Shown: positions 1-6,230, counted from the first letter of the stretch. The stretch is 6,326 nt of DNA from an uncultured Clostridiaceae bacterium (GCA_937900065.1 CALCDS010000338.1:1-6326), one strand, 5' to 3'. The notes: generated from the letters alone by a model not told the origin. Translations and numbers: made by a program.

Positions 1-40
1 GATTTTGAATGATCAAATCAGTATTTGTGAGGTGTAATGC

Positions 41-940
41 ATGGGACTTAATAAAATAAACGGCAATACGTATTATATAGACAGTCCTACCAATATCGGG
101 GTCTATGCATTTAAAGATAAATATTGCCTTCTTGTTGATACCGGTATAAACAATACTGTGGCCGGAAAGTTCGATGGCTTTTTAGGGGAAGCCGGACTTA
201 AACCCAAGTATATAATAAATACTCATAACCATAACGACCACTCAGGTGCAAACCGATATTTTTACGAGCATCATCCGGGATGCATTTTTTATGCGTCTTT
301 GGGCGAGAGCCTATTTATAGAAAATGACAGCCTTTTTCAGACATACCTATATGGCGCAAAACCTATAAAGGAATTAAAAAAGCGAAATGGCAAATACAGG
401 GGCATGAATGTAGATGTAATACCTGAATACGGGACAAACAAGATAAATAATGAAAAATTTGAAATACTGCCCCTTCCCGGCCATTCCATCGAACAAATCG
501 GAGTTGCGACTCCGGATAAGGTGTGCTTTGCAGGGGACGGATTGTTCAGCGAGAGCATATTGAAGAAATATCCGTTCCCGTTTCTATTTGATATAGAGGA
601 TCAGCTGAATACTATCGAATATATCAAAACTCTTGAATATGATCATTATATTTTAAGTCATGGGGATAAAGTATATGATACACGGCAGATAAGGGCTCTT
701 GCTGATAAAAACAAAGCCATGATATATAAGCACCTCGACGACATCAAAGAGCTTTTAAGCCAGCCTTTGACAAGAGAGGAACTTTTAGAGCAGGTATGCA
801 TATTGAACAGCATATCTTTGGACTTTAGGGACTATTTTTTATGTTTTGCTTCTATGGGAGCATTTATTGCATATCTATATAACAATGATCTGCTCTCATA
901 TGATGTTGAGGATGGTAAGCTCTACTATTATATGAAGTAG
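41..940 (+). CDS. MBL-fold metallo-hydrolase, substrate unknown
   Basis: This 299-residue protein belongs to the metallo-beta-lactamase superfamily, whose members are usually cytoplasmic, two-metal (zinc or iron) hydrolases. All expected metal ligands are visible: H62, H64, D66 and H67 in the motif THNHNDHSG, H148 in PGHS, D166 in FAGDGLF, and H207 in LSHGD; the VDTG strand (D33) is also typical. The fold fills about residues 1-210, and a mostly helical C-terminal part of about 90 residues follows, as in several MBL hydrolases acting on thioesters, lactones or phosphoesters. There is no signal peptide or membrane segment. The ATG at 41 is chosen because GAGGTG lies at 29-34, six bases upstream. 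The gene is separated from the liv operon by more than 600 bases and has no obvious link to it. The fold assignment is firm; the substrate cannot be read from the sequence. Confidence 0.9.
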   Translation: MGLNKINGNTYYIDSPTNIGVYAFKDKYCLLVDTGINNTVAGKFDGFLGEAGLKPKYIINTHNHNDHSGANRYFYEHHPGCIFYASLGESLFIENDSLFQTYLYGAKPIKELKKRNGKYRGMNVDVIPEYGTNKINNEKFEILPLPGHSIEQIGVATPDKVCFAGDGLFSESILKKYPFPFLFDIEDQLNTIEYIKTLEYDHYILSHGDKVYDTRQIRALADKNKAMIYKHLDDIKELLSQPLTREELLEQVCILNSISLDFRDYFLCFASMGAFIAYLYNNDLLSYDVEDGKLYYYMK

Positions 941-1003
941 AAGATGAAGCGGATTATATGAATCTTCACAAAAATTTTAATTTTATTTCTTTAGCAAATA
1001 AGA

Positions 1004-1032
1004 TTGACTAGTGCAGCTAAATATGGTAGATT
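1004..1032 (+). promoter_or_regulatory. Probable sigma-A promoter of the T-box/liv transcript
   Basis: TTGACT at 1004-1009 matches the -35 consensus at five of six positions. It is followed after 17 bases by TAGATT at 1027-1032, a weak four-of-six -10 box; GATTAT at 1029-1034 is an alternative with 19-base spacing. An A/T-rich run (971-990) just upstream could act as an UP element. Transcription would begin near 1040, about 35 bases before the T-box stem I, which is the usual arrangement. No convincing intrinsic terminator lies between the hydrolase gene and this site, so some readthrough from upstream is possible. Confidence 0.6.
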
Positions 1033-1153
1033 ATATAACAATAAAACCAAGAAGGAATCAATTCCTAAAAATAATGACGAAGAGAAAAATATCTGTAAAC
1101 CGGCATCAGAGAGTCGCAGAAGGTGTGATGCGACGCCGGAGGGATATATAATG

Positions 1154-1156
1154 ATC
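1154..1156 (+). promoter_or_regulatory. T-box specifier codon AUC (Ile)
   Basis: In the 3' side of the internal loop of stem I (about 1148-1157) the sequence reads ATAATG-ATC-A. The loop faces an A/G-rich strand (1083-1088), as expected for the loop-E-like specifier domain. In known T-boxes the specifier triplet sits at the 3' end of this loop, is followed by a purine, and lies just before the closing helix. AUC followed by A1157 fits that position. It would pair with the GAU anticodon of tRNA-Ile. Reading one frame earlier (GAU, Asp) or three bases earlier (AUG, Met) does not fit the position and makes no sense for a branched-chain amino-acid importer. Confidence 0.85.
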
Positions 1157-1265
1157 ACTTTCGAATTGTTTGGCTGAAGCTTAAGTAAGCTGAAACGGTA
1201 TGACATACGTTATAATGTCAGGGTTTGATGGAACCTGCAGAGACTGATGCTGATGGCAGCAGTGC

Positions 1266-1298
1266 AATAGAGTGGTACAGCGTATGATACGCCTCTAT
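1266..1298 (+). promoter_or_regulatory. T-box antiterminator
   Basis: The conserved T-box sequence is seen at 1266-1282, ending TGGTACAGCG. The antiterminator is formed by ATAGAG (1267-1272) pairing with CTCTAT (1293-1298), a seven-base bulge TGGTACA (1273-1279), and GCGTA (1280-1284) pairing with TACGC (1288-1292). The TGGT part of the bulge would pair with the tRNA 3' end ACCA. Its last base, U, requires an A discriminator base, which is what bacterial tRNA-Ile normally has, so the bulge and the specifier agree. The bases 1290-1298 are shared with the terminator stem, so the two structures exclude one another. Confidence 0.93.
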
Positions 1299-1330
1299 AC
1301 GTATAATTATACGTATAGAGGCGTTTTGTT
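1289..1330 (+). terminator. T-box attenuator terminator
   Basis: The arm starting CGCCTCTATACG at 1290 is perfectly complementary to the arm ending CGTATAGAGGCG at 1323. Together they give at least 15 base pairs around an AATT loop (1305-1308), plus A1289 with T1324. A U-rich tract (TTTTGTTATT) follows from 1324. The GC-rich base of the stem next to the U tract is typical of a strong intrinsic terminator. Its 5' arm overlaps the 3' half of the antiterminator. By default it should stop transcription before livJ. Confidence 0.95.
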
Positions 1331-1406
1331 ATTCAATTTCTCTCTGCTAGATAAACACCTTTCCTAATTTTCTATGTGATTTTGAATTCAATATGAAATT
1401 TTTCAA

Positions 1407-1439
1407 GCATCGACTAATCGATGCCTGGTTTTCTATAAT
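1407..1439 (+). promoter_or_regulatory. Hairpin/inverted repeat with a possible second promoter
   Basis: Between the T-box terminator and livJ lies a perfect 7-bp inverted repeat, GCATCGA (1407-1413) and TCGATGC (1418-1424), with a CTAA loop. Overlapping it are TCGACT (1410-1415, four of six matches to a -35 box) and, 18 bases later, a perfect TATAAT (1434-1439). If used, this promoter would start the operon near 1446, after the T-box terminator, and so escape tRNA control; the inverted repeat over the -35 would then be a plausible operator. The other reading is a weak second intrinsic terminator, because T-rich sequence follows the stem from 1429. The sequence does not decide between these. 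Confidence 0.4.
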
Positions 1440-1465
1440 TTTTTTTAAGATTGGGGGTGATGTGG

Positions 1466-1573
1466 TTGGGACTTACTGGAGAACAGGATGAAAGTGACAT
1501 TATAAAAATCATCACGTTATTAAAAAGGAATAAAAAAAGGGGAGAATTATTATGCATAAAAAATTATCACTAG
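1466..1573 (+). CDS. Possible 35-codon Ile/Leu-rich leader ORF overlapping livJ
   Basis: A short open frame runs from TTG 1466 to TAG 1571-1573 and overlaps the first 22 bases of livJ in another frame. The sequence GGGGGTGAT at 1453-1461 resembles the extended Shine-Dalgarno GGAGGTGAT with one mismatch, and eight bases separate its G core from the TTG. ATG 1460 in the same frame is too close to that core to be a good start. The predicted peptide is acidic at its start (GEQDES), then reads DIIKIITLLKRNKKRG, with clustered Ile and Leu codons and a basic stretch. I recognise no family. It could be a leader peptide whose translation is coupled to livJ, a small independent protein, a decayed gene end, or chance. 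The strong ribosome site is the main argument for it. Confidence 0.4.
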   Translation: MGLTGEQDESDIIKIITLLKRNKKRGELLCIKNYH

Positions 1574-2730
1574 TTTTGGTTTTTGCCATGGTATTTAGTT
1601 TGATTGCCGGCTGTAGTGCTAAAGGTTCATCAAATAAAGCGGTGAATGATGAAGGAGGAACGATTAAAGTCGGATTGGATTATGAGCTTACAGGCAATGT
1701 TGCAACCTATGGGCAGGGTCTTACGGAAGGAATAGAGCTTGCCGTAGAAGAGATAAACAACGATGGCGGCATCTTTGGGAAAAAGATTGAGCTTGTTAAA
1801 ACCGATAACAAATCGGACAGCGCAGAAGCAGCAAATGTGGCAACAAAGCTTGCTACGAGGGATAAGGTCGTTGCGATACTGGGGCCTGCCACCTCGGGAA
1901 ATACAAAGGGCGCTTCGCCTGTAGCCATGCAAAACAAGGTTCCACTTATAAGCGCATCCGCTACGGCAGATGATATCACGGTTGATTCCAATGGAAAAGT
2001 TAGAGATTATATTTTTAAAACATGTTTCAGCGATTCATTCCAGGGTGTTATAATGGCCAATTTTGCTTTTGACGACTTAAAAGCAAAGAACGCCGCAGTG
2101 CTGGTCGATAGCACGAGCGATTACAGCAAGGGCCTAGATAAGAACTTCAAGGAGAAATTCAAGGACTTAGGAGGAGCAGTCGTTACAGAACAGGCTTACC
2201 AGGCAAAGGATAAGGATTTCAGGGCGGTTTTGACCAATATAAAGGGAGCAAATCCTGATGTGATTTATCTTCCGGGATATTATGAAGAAGTCGGCCTTAT
2301 AGTAAAGCAGGCAAGAGAGCTTGGACTTGATGTACCGATACTTGGCGGTGATGGGTATGATTCGCCAAAACTCGCTGAAATAGCAGGAAAATCTGTATTG
2401 AATAATGTATATTTCACAAACCACTATACATCAAAGGATACTTCACCTGAAGTTGTGAAATTCAAAGAAGCTTTCAACAAAAAATATAACAAGGAACCGG
2501 ATGCATTCAATGCGCTCGGATATGATATGGCGAAATTGTTTGCAGATGCTTTAAAGAGGGCCGGAGAACCTGATCGTGAAAAGCTAAAAGAGGCTCTGGA
2601 AAGCACAAAAGATTTCAAGGGTGTCACAGGCACATTATCAATAGATAAGAACCATAACCCTGTCAAGTCCATAACGATTCTTGAGTTAAAAGATGGGGAG
2701 CAGACATTTGTAAAGAAGCAGGAACCATAG
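1552..2730 (+). CDS. livJ: LivJ-type branched-chain amino-acid-binding lipoprotein
   Basis: This 392-residue protein is the extracytoplasmic receptor of the ABC importer. It has a lipoprotein signal peptide: a basic start (MHKK), a hydrophobic core and the lipobox LIAGC, with C21 as the lipidated cysteine. It should therefore be anchored on the outer face of the membrane. A short Gly/Ser/Asn-rich linker follows, then the two-lobed periplasmic-binding-protein type I fold from about residue 37. Family landmarks are IKVGLDYELTGNVATYG (38-54), the GPATSG loop with S115, SASATADD near 134-141, Y191 in SDYSKG and D267 in GGDGYDSP; the corresponding positions bind the alpha-amino and carboxyl groups in LivJ/LivK relatives. 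The start is ATG 1552 with AGGGGAG at 1538-1544. Leu/Ile/Val is the likely ligand set, supported by the Ile T-box upstream, but family members may also take Ala, Thr or other small amino acids. Confidence 0.93.
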   Translation: MHKKLSLVLVFAMVFSLIAGCSAKGSSNKAVNDEGGTIKVGLDYELTGNVATYGQGLTEGIELAVEEINNDGGIFGKKIELVKTDNKSDSAEAANVATKLATRDKVVAILGPATSGNTKGASPVAMQNKVPLISASATADDITVDSNGKVRDYIFKTCFSDSFQGVIMANFAFDDLKAKNAAVLVDSTSDYSKGLDKNFKEKFKDLGGAVVTEQAYQAKDKDFRAVLTNIKGANPDVIYLPGYYEEVGLIVKQARELGLDVPILGGDGYDSPKLAEIAGKSVLNNVYFTNHYTSKDTSPEVVKFKEAFNKKYNKEPDAFNALGYDMAKLFADALKRAGEPDREKLKEALESTKDFKGVTGTLSIDKNHNPVKSITILELKDGEQTFVKKQEP

Positions 2731-2745
2731 AATCCACAATGATTT

Positions 2746-2783
2746 CCATAAGAGGGGGGCATATGCCCCTCTTATGGCATTTT
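2746..2783 (+). terminator. Hairpin between livJ and livH, probable partial terminator
   Basis: Sixteen bases after the livJ stop, CCATAAGAGGGG (2746-2757) pairs perfectly with CCCCTCTTATGG (2766-2777) around an eight-base loop; the GGGGCATATGCCCC core can also pair in a shifted register. Only four T bases follow (2780-2783), with CA in front of them, so termination is probably incomplete. A stable stem just after the receptor gene could also shield the livJ message from 3' exonucleases. Either effect would give more receptor than permease and ATPase, a common arrangement in importer operons. Confidence 0.7.
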
Positions 2784-2794
2784 AGGATAAGACA

Positions 2795-2825
2795 AGAAAA
2801 TTTTTCTATAACCGGGAAATTTTCT
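2795..2825. repeat. 9-bp inverted repeat upstream of livH
   Basis: AGAAAATTT (2795-2803) and AAATTTTCT (2817-2825) form a perfect inverted repeat with a 13-base spacer, about 40 bases before the livH start. The right arm extends to AATTTTCTG at 2818-2826, which equals the first nine bases of the CodY box consensus AATTTTCWGAAAATT; the full 15-base match has four mismatches. It could be a binding site or an AT-rich RNA hairpin. The low complexity of the arms keeps confidence low. Confidence 0.35.
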
Positions 2826-2865
2826 GCTGATGCATTATAAACTATGACAAAAGGAAGTGGTGGGC

Positions 2866-3747
2866 ATGGAACAATTTTTACAGCAGCTGGTAAACGGCAT
2901 TTCACTCGGAAGCATTTATGCTCTTATAGCACTTGGCTATACCATGGTCTATGGTATAATAAACCTGATAAATTTTGCCCATGGTGATATTTATATGATA
3001 GGTGCTTATGTGGGATTTGCACTGACCACATTTTTTCATATGGGCTTTGTGCCGGCTTTGCTGCTGTCAATGCTTGTCTGTGCTATTTTAGGGATTATAG
3101 TTGAAAAAGTGGCATATAAACCCGTAAGAAATTCAACAAGGATCGCAGCTCTTATAACAGCCATAAGCGTATCGCTTTTTCTGGAATATGGAACAATGTA
3201 TTTTGTAAAGGCTGAAACAAGGACATTTCCCAATGTTCTTCCTGATGTAAGCATCAAATTGTTCAATGGCGTGATCATAAATATAAGGGATCTATATATA
3301 ATTGCGATAACAATTCTCCTTATGGTCGTGCTTCAATATATAATACACAGGACTAAAGTCGGAAAGGCCATGAGGGCGGTCTCACTTGACCGCGAAGCAG
3401 CCCAGCTTATGGGAGTCAGCGTTGATAAAACTATATCGTATACATTTGCAATAGGTTCGTCTTTGGCCGGAGCTGCAGGCGTTTTAGTCGGGGTGTATTA
3501 TAATTCCATTGATCCCTTAATGGGAATGATGCCTGGGATAAAAGCCTTTGTGGCGGCTGTTTTAGGCGGCATAGGCATCATACCGGGCGCCATGATCGGA
3601 GGTTTCTTTTTGGGGATCACGGAAACAATGGTCAGCGCTTATGGAAGTTCCCTCTATAAAGATGCGGTTGCATTTGCAATACTTATAATCGTTCTGCTCA
3701 TAAAGCCCAACGGGCTTTTGGGCAAAAACGTAAAGGAAAAGGTATAG
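2866..3747 (+). CDS. livH: LivH-type branched-chain amino-acid permease
   Basis: This is one of the two integral membrane subunits forming the translocation channel. From ATG 2866 the protein has 293 residues, close to the usual 290-310. The family signature NLINFAHGDIYMIGAYVG lies at residues 33-50, and hydrophobic segments fill most of the chain (for example about 12-32, 61-80, 96-113, 141-160, 192-211, 225-252 and 266-279). The cytoplasmic coupling loop that contacts the ATPases is recognisable at 166-185 (GKAMRAVSLDREAAQLMGVS). GTG codons at 2857 and 2860 are in frame, but AAGGAAGTG (2851-2859) looks like the ribosome site, and only ATG 2866 stands at the right distance from its core. livM begins ten bases after its stop, so the two are translated from one message. 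Confidence 0.95.
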   Translation: MEQFLQQLVNGISLGSIYALIALGYTMVYGIINLINFAHGDIYMIGAYVGFALTTFFHMGFVPALLLSMLVCAILGIIVEKVAYKPVRNSTRIAALITAISVSLFLEYGTMYFVKAETRTFPNVLPDVSIKLFNGVIINIRDLYIIAITILLMVVLQYIIHRTKVGKAMRAVSLDREAAQLMGVSVDKTISYTFAIGSSLAGAAGVLVGVYYNSIDPLMGMMPGIKAFVAAVLGGIGIIPGAMIGGFFLGITETMVSAYGSSLYKDAVAFAILIIVLLIKPNGLLGKNVKEKV

Positions 3748-3757
3748 GGGGGAGAGC

Positions 3758-4714
3758 ATGAAAATACTGAACAGAAAAAATATACTGGGCTTTGCAGCTA
3801 TCATAGCATTTTATGTAATAGTACAGTTATTGATAAATGCTGATGTGATAGATTCCTACCTACAGCTTAACATCGTGATTATAGGAATCAATATCATACT
3901 TGCGGTCGGGTTGAATCTTATAACCGGTTTTACAGGGCAGTTTTCCCTGGGGCATGCCGGTTTTATGTGCGTAGGTGCATATATCTCGGCAATCGTGACT
4001 GCCAAGCTAGGTCAGCCGTTTCTTGTCGGAATAATAGCATCGGGATTGGGAGCCGCGCTTGTGGGGCTTGTCATAGGTATCCCGACATTAAGGCTCAAGG
4101 GCGATTACCTTGCAATTGCCACACTTGGTTTTGGCGAAATAATAAGGATCCTTATGCTCAATATTGATTATGTCGGAGGAGCCAGCGGCTTTAACGACAT
4201 ACCGCAGTATACCAATTGGACATGGCTTTATTTTATGGTCGTGATATCAGTACTTGTGATCAGCAATTTTGTAAAATCATATGCAGGCAGGGCATGCATA
4301 TCGATAGGAGAAGACGAGATCGCATCTGAAGCCATGGGAATCAATACGACTTTTTACAAGGTCCTGGCCTTCACAATAGGTGCCTTCTTTGCAGGGATTG
4401 CCGGAGCATTATATGCAAATTATTTCTATTTTATAAAGCCCGATTCTTTTGGATTCATGAAATCCATAGACATACTTGTAACGGTTGTGTTCGGGGGCAT
4501 GGGAAGCATTACAGGATCTGTCGTCGGTGCGGCTTTGCTTTCAGTGATATCCGCATTTCTCCAAAGGTATCCGGAATTGAGGATGGTGATTTATTCAATC
4601 GTGCTTTTCTCGATAATGGTATTTTTGCCCCGGGGATTGATGGGTATAAAGGATATTAAATTGAACTTCTTAAAGAGAGGGGGCAGCGCTGATGGTGATT
4701 CTGAAACTAGATAA
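3758..4714 (+). CDS. livM: LivM-type branched-chain amino-acid permease
   Basis: This is the second membrane subunit, pairing with LivH. The 318-residue protein shows the LivM hallmark GFTGQFSLGHAGFMCVGAYI at residues 57-76, the conserved LRLKGDYLAIATLGFGEIIR at 111-130, and the coupling loop GRACISIGEDEIASEAMGIN at 177-196. Hydrophobic segments are spread over the chain to about residue 290. It ends in a short polar tail (GGSADGDSETR) that is encoded where livG's ribosome site and start lie. The start is ATG 3758, preceded by a purine-rich run (GGGGGGAG, 3747-3754). The last 23 bases overlap livG in another frame, indicating translational coupling. Confidence 0.95.
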   Translation: MKILNRKNILGFAAIIAFYVIVQLLINADVIDSYLQLNIVIIGINIILAVGLNLITGFTGQFSLGHAGFMCVGAYISAIVTAKLGQPFLVGIIASGLGAALVGLVIGIPTLRLKGDYLAIATLGFGEIIRILMLNIDYVGGASGFNDIPQYTNWTWLYFMVVISVLVISNFVKSYAGRACISIGEDEIASEAMGINTTFYKVLAFTIGAFFAGIAGALYANYFYFIKPDSFGFMKSIDILVTVVFGGMGSITGSVVGAALLSVISAFLQRYPELRMVIYSIVLFSIMVFLPRGLMGIKDIKLNFLKRGGSADGDSETR

Positions 4715-5465
4715 TCTTACAAAGTTGTTTGGAGGGATTGTTGCCGTATCGAACGTAAATATGGAAGTTGAAAAGAAACAAATAGTAGGCCTGATAGGCC
4801 CGAATGGAGCAGGCAAGACTACGCTTTTCAACCTTTTGACGGGAATGTATACTCCAACATCAGGCACGATAACTTATGGAACAGATGATAAAATCGTACT
4901 CAACAATTTAAGACCTTATAGTGTGACTTCGGTTGGAATTGCCCGCACATTTCAAAATATAAGGCTTTTTAAAGATATGACCGTATATGATAATGTGAGG
5001 ATAGGTTTTCACCACAACATAAAATGCGGTATAATTCCATTGATTTTAAGGCTGCCCGTATTTTACCGCGAAGAGGAAAACGTCGGAAACAAGGCCATGG
5101 AAATTTTAAAGCTGTTCAATCTTGAAGACAAGGCCTTGGAGCTTGCAAAGAACTTGCCGTATGGCGATCAGAGGCGGCTTGAGATTGCAAGAGCATTATC
5201 CACAAAGCCTAAACTTTTGCTTCTAGATGAACCTGCTGCAGGAATGAATCCAAATGAGACCAAGGATCTCATGAAACTTATAAGATGGATAAGGGATAAG
5301 TTTGACCTTACGATAATATTGATTGAGCATGATATGTCTTTGGTAATGGGAATATGTGAGAAAATATTTGTGCTCGATTACGGCACACTGATTGCCGAGG
5401 GGACTCCAGAGCAAGTCCAAAATAATCCTAAAGTGATTGAGGCTTATCTGGGGGGTGAAGAGTGA
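4692..5465 (+). CDS. livG: LivG-type ABC transporter ATPase
   Basis: This 257-residue cytoplasmic ATPase drives import together with LivF. The nucleotide-binding parts are in order: Walker A GPNGAGKTT at 36-44 (K42), Q-loop glutamine Q88 in ARTFQNIRLF, the signature region LPYGDQRRLEIARAL at 155-169, Walker B LLLLDEP at 175-181 (D179, E180), and the switch histidine H213 in IEHDM. The YG-Q form in place of LSGGQ, and the ending KVIEAYLGGEE, are typical of LivG rather than LivF. ATG 4692 overlaps the end of livM; AGAGGGGG (4676-4683) gives an eight-base spacing to it. All catalytic residues are present, so the protein should be functional. Confidence 0.96.
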   Translation: MVILKLDNLTKLFGGIVAVSNVNMEVEKKQIVGLIGPNGAGKTTLFNLLTGMYTPTSGTITYGTDDKIVLNNLRPYSVTSVGIARTFQNIRLFKDMTVYDNVRIGFHHNIKCGIIPLILRLPVFYREEENVGNKAMEILKLFNLEDKALELAKNLPYGDQRRLEIARALSTKPKLLLLDEPAAGMNPNETKDLMKLIRWIRDKFDLTIILIEHDMSLVMGICEKIFVLDYGTLIAEGTPEQVQNNPKVIEAYLGGEE

Positions 5466-6169
5466 TGTTAGAGCTTAAGGACATAAACGTAAATTTTGGT
5501 GCGGTACATGCTCTAAAAGGCATTTCAATAACAATAAATGATGGCGAAATAGTTACGTTGATCGGCGCAAATGGGGCTGGAAAAACTACGACTTTAAGAA
5601 CTATATCGGGCATTGTAAGGCCAAAGAGCGGAAGCATTTTATTTGATGGCAGAAATATAAACAGGCTTTTGGCAAAAGATATTGTGGCTTTGGGTATTTC
5701 GCATGTTCCTGAGGGCAGAAGGATATTTTCCAATATGACTGTTATGGAAAATCTCGAGATGGGGGCATATATCAGAAAGGACAAGTCAAATATAAAAGAT
5801 GATTTTGAAAGCGTATTTGAAAAATTCCCGAGGCTCTGCGAGAGGAAAAGCCAGATAGCAGGGACACTAAGCGGCGGGGAGCAGCAGATGCTTGCAATAG
5901 GAAGGGCTTTAATGTCAAGGCCTAAGATGATGCTCCTTGACGAGCCTTCCATGGGCCTGTCGCCCATATTGGTGAAAGAGATCTTTGCCATAATAAAAGA
6001 CATCAATAAAAACGGAACAACCGTGCTTCTAGTTGAGCAGAATGCAAAAATGGCATTATCGATTGCAAACAGGGCTTATGTCATACAGAATGGACGCATC
6101 GAAATAGAGGGAAGTCCAAAGGAGCTCATGGCAGATGACAATGTCAGAAAAGCATATCTCGGCTCTTGA
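5465..6169 (+). CDS. livF: LivF-type ABC transporter ATPase
   Basis: This is the partner ATPase of LivG, 234 residues from ATG 5465. Walker A is GANGAGKTT at 34-42 (K40), the signature is TLSGGEQQ at 134-141, and Walker B is MMLLDEP at 155-161 (D159, E160). Two LivF hallmarks separate it from LivG: VPEGRRIF at 81-88, where E83 stands in the Q-loop position, and LVEQNA at 189-194, where Q192 replaces the switch histidine. These are family features and not damage. The ATG shares its first base with the livG stop (TGATG), and GGGGGGTGA at 5450-5458 provides the ribosome site. A GTG at 5462 is in frame but less well placed. It is the last gene of the operon. Confidence 0.96.
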   Translation: MLELKDINVNFGAVHALKGISITINDGEIVTLIGANGAGKTTTLRTISGIVRPKSGSILFDGRNINRLLAKDIVALGISHVPEGRRIFSNMTVMENLEMGAYIRKDKSNIKDDFESVFEKFPRLCERKSQIAGTLSGGEQQMLAIGRALMSRPKMMLLDEPSMGLSPILVKEIFAIIKDINKNGTTVLLVEQNAKMALSIANRAYVIQNGRIEIEGSPKELMADDNVRKAYLGS

Positions 6170-6230
6170 AGCTGTGCATTGCTTTTTTCGCCGTTGATTT
6201 ATTGCTTAAATTATGTTGAAATTTATAAAG

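Larger units (their letters stand above)
1074..1330 (+). promoter_or_regulatory. T-box leader, isoleucine (AUC) specific, controlling the liv operon
   Basis: This RNA leader senses uncharged tRNA and controls transcription of the genes behind it. Every main part can be paired by eye. Stem I has a base (1078-1082 with 1159-1163), a middle helix (1089-1093 with 1143-1147), an upper helix (1100-1104 with 1135-1139) and an apical helix (1113-1118 with 1129-1134). The conserved AGAGAG bulge (1108-1113) and the GGTG-containing apical loop (1119-1128) are the elements that contact the tRNA elbow. Further helices follow: 1168-1171 with 1193-1196 enclosing 1178-1182 with 1187-1191; stem II 1201-1206 with 1215-1220; a IIA/B-like helix 1221-1225 with 1232-1236; and stem III 1248-1252 with 1257-1261. 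The T-box sequence and terminator are listed separately. The leader points to isoleucine limitation as the inducing signal for the importer downstream. Confidence 0.95.

Noticed and set aside
940..967. GAAGAT/ATCTTC hairpin after the hydrolase stop as a terminator
   Set aside because: Only six pairs around a 16-base loop, and the following sequence is A-rich before it becomes T-rich, so it does not make a convincing intrinsic terminator.
991..1206. Reverse-strand open frame of 71 codons in the leader region
   Set aside because: It lies opposite the structured T-box RNA, which explains the sequence, and it has no supporting ribosome site or recognisable protein.
1397..1411. CodY-like match near ATTTTTCAAG upstream of livJ
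   Set aside because: Only the first half resembles the consensus, and an inserted base breaks the register; it is indistinguishable from AT-rich background.
4692..5465. LivG signature YGDQR instead of LSGGQ as a defect
   Set aside because: A YG-Q signature is normal in the LivG family, and Walker A, Walker B and the switch histidine are intact. The E83/Q192 substitutions in LivF are likewise family features.
5428..6006. Long reverse-strand open frame (192 codons) opposite livF
   Set aside because: It is antisense to an intact, motif-rich ATPase gene; the frame is a by-product of livF codon use. The same applies to the other antisense frames over livJ, livH and the hydrolase.
6148..6188. AAAAGCA...TGCTTTT pairing with an inner CGGCT/AGCTG helix and six T bases at the end of livF
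   Set aside because: The T run would be part of the stem, and the two helices are separated by a large internal loop; the 15-bp hairpin at 6235-6270 is a much better terminator.
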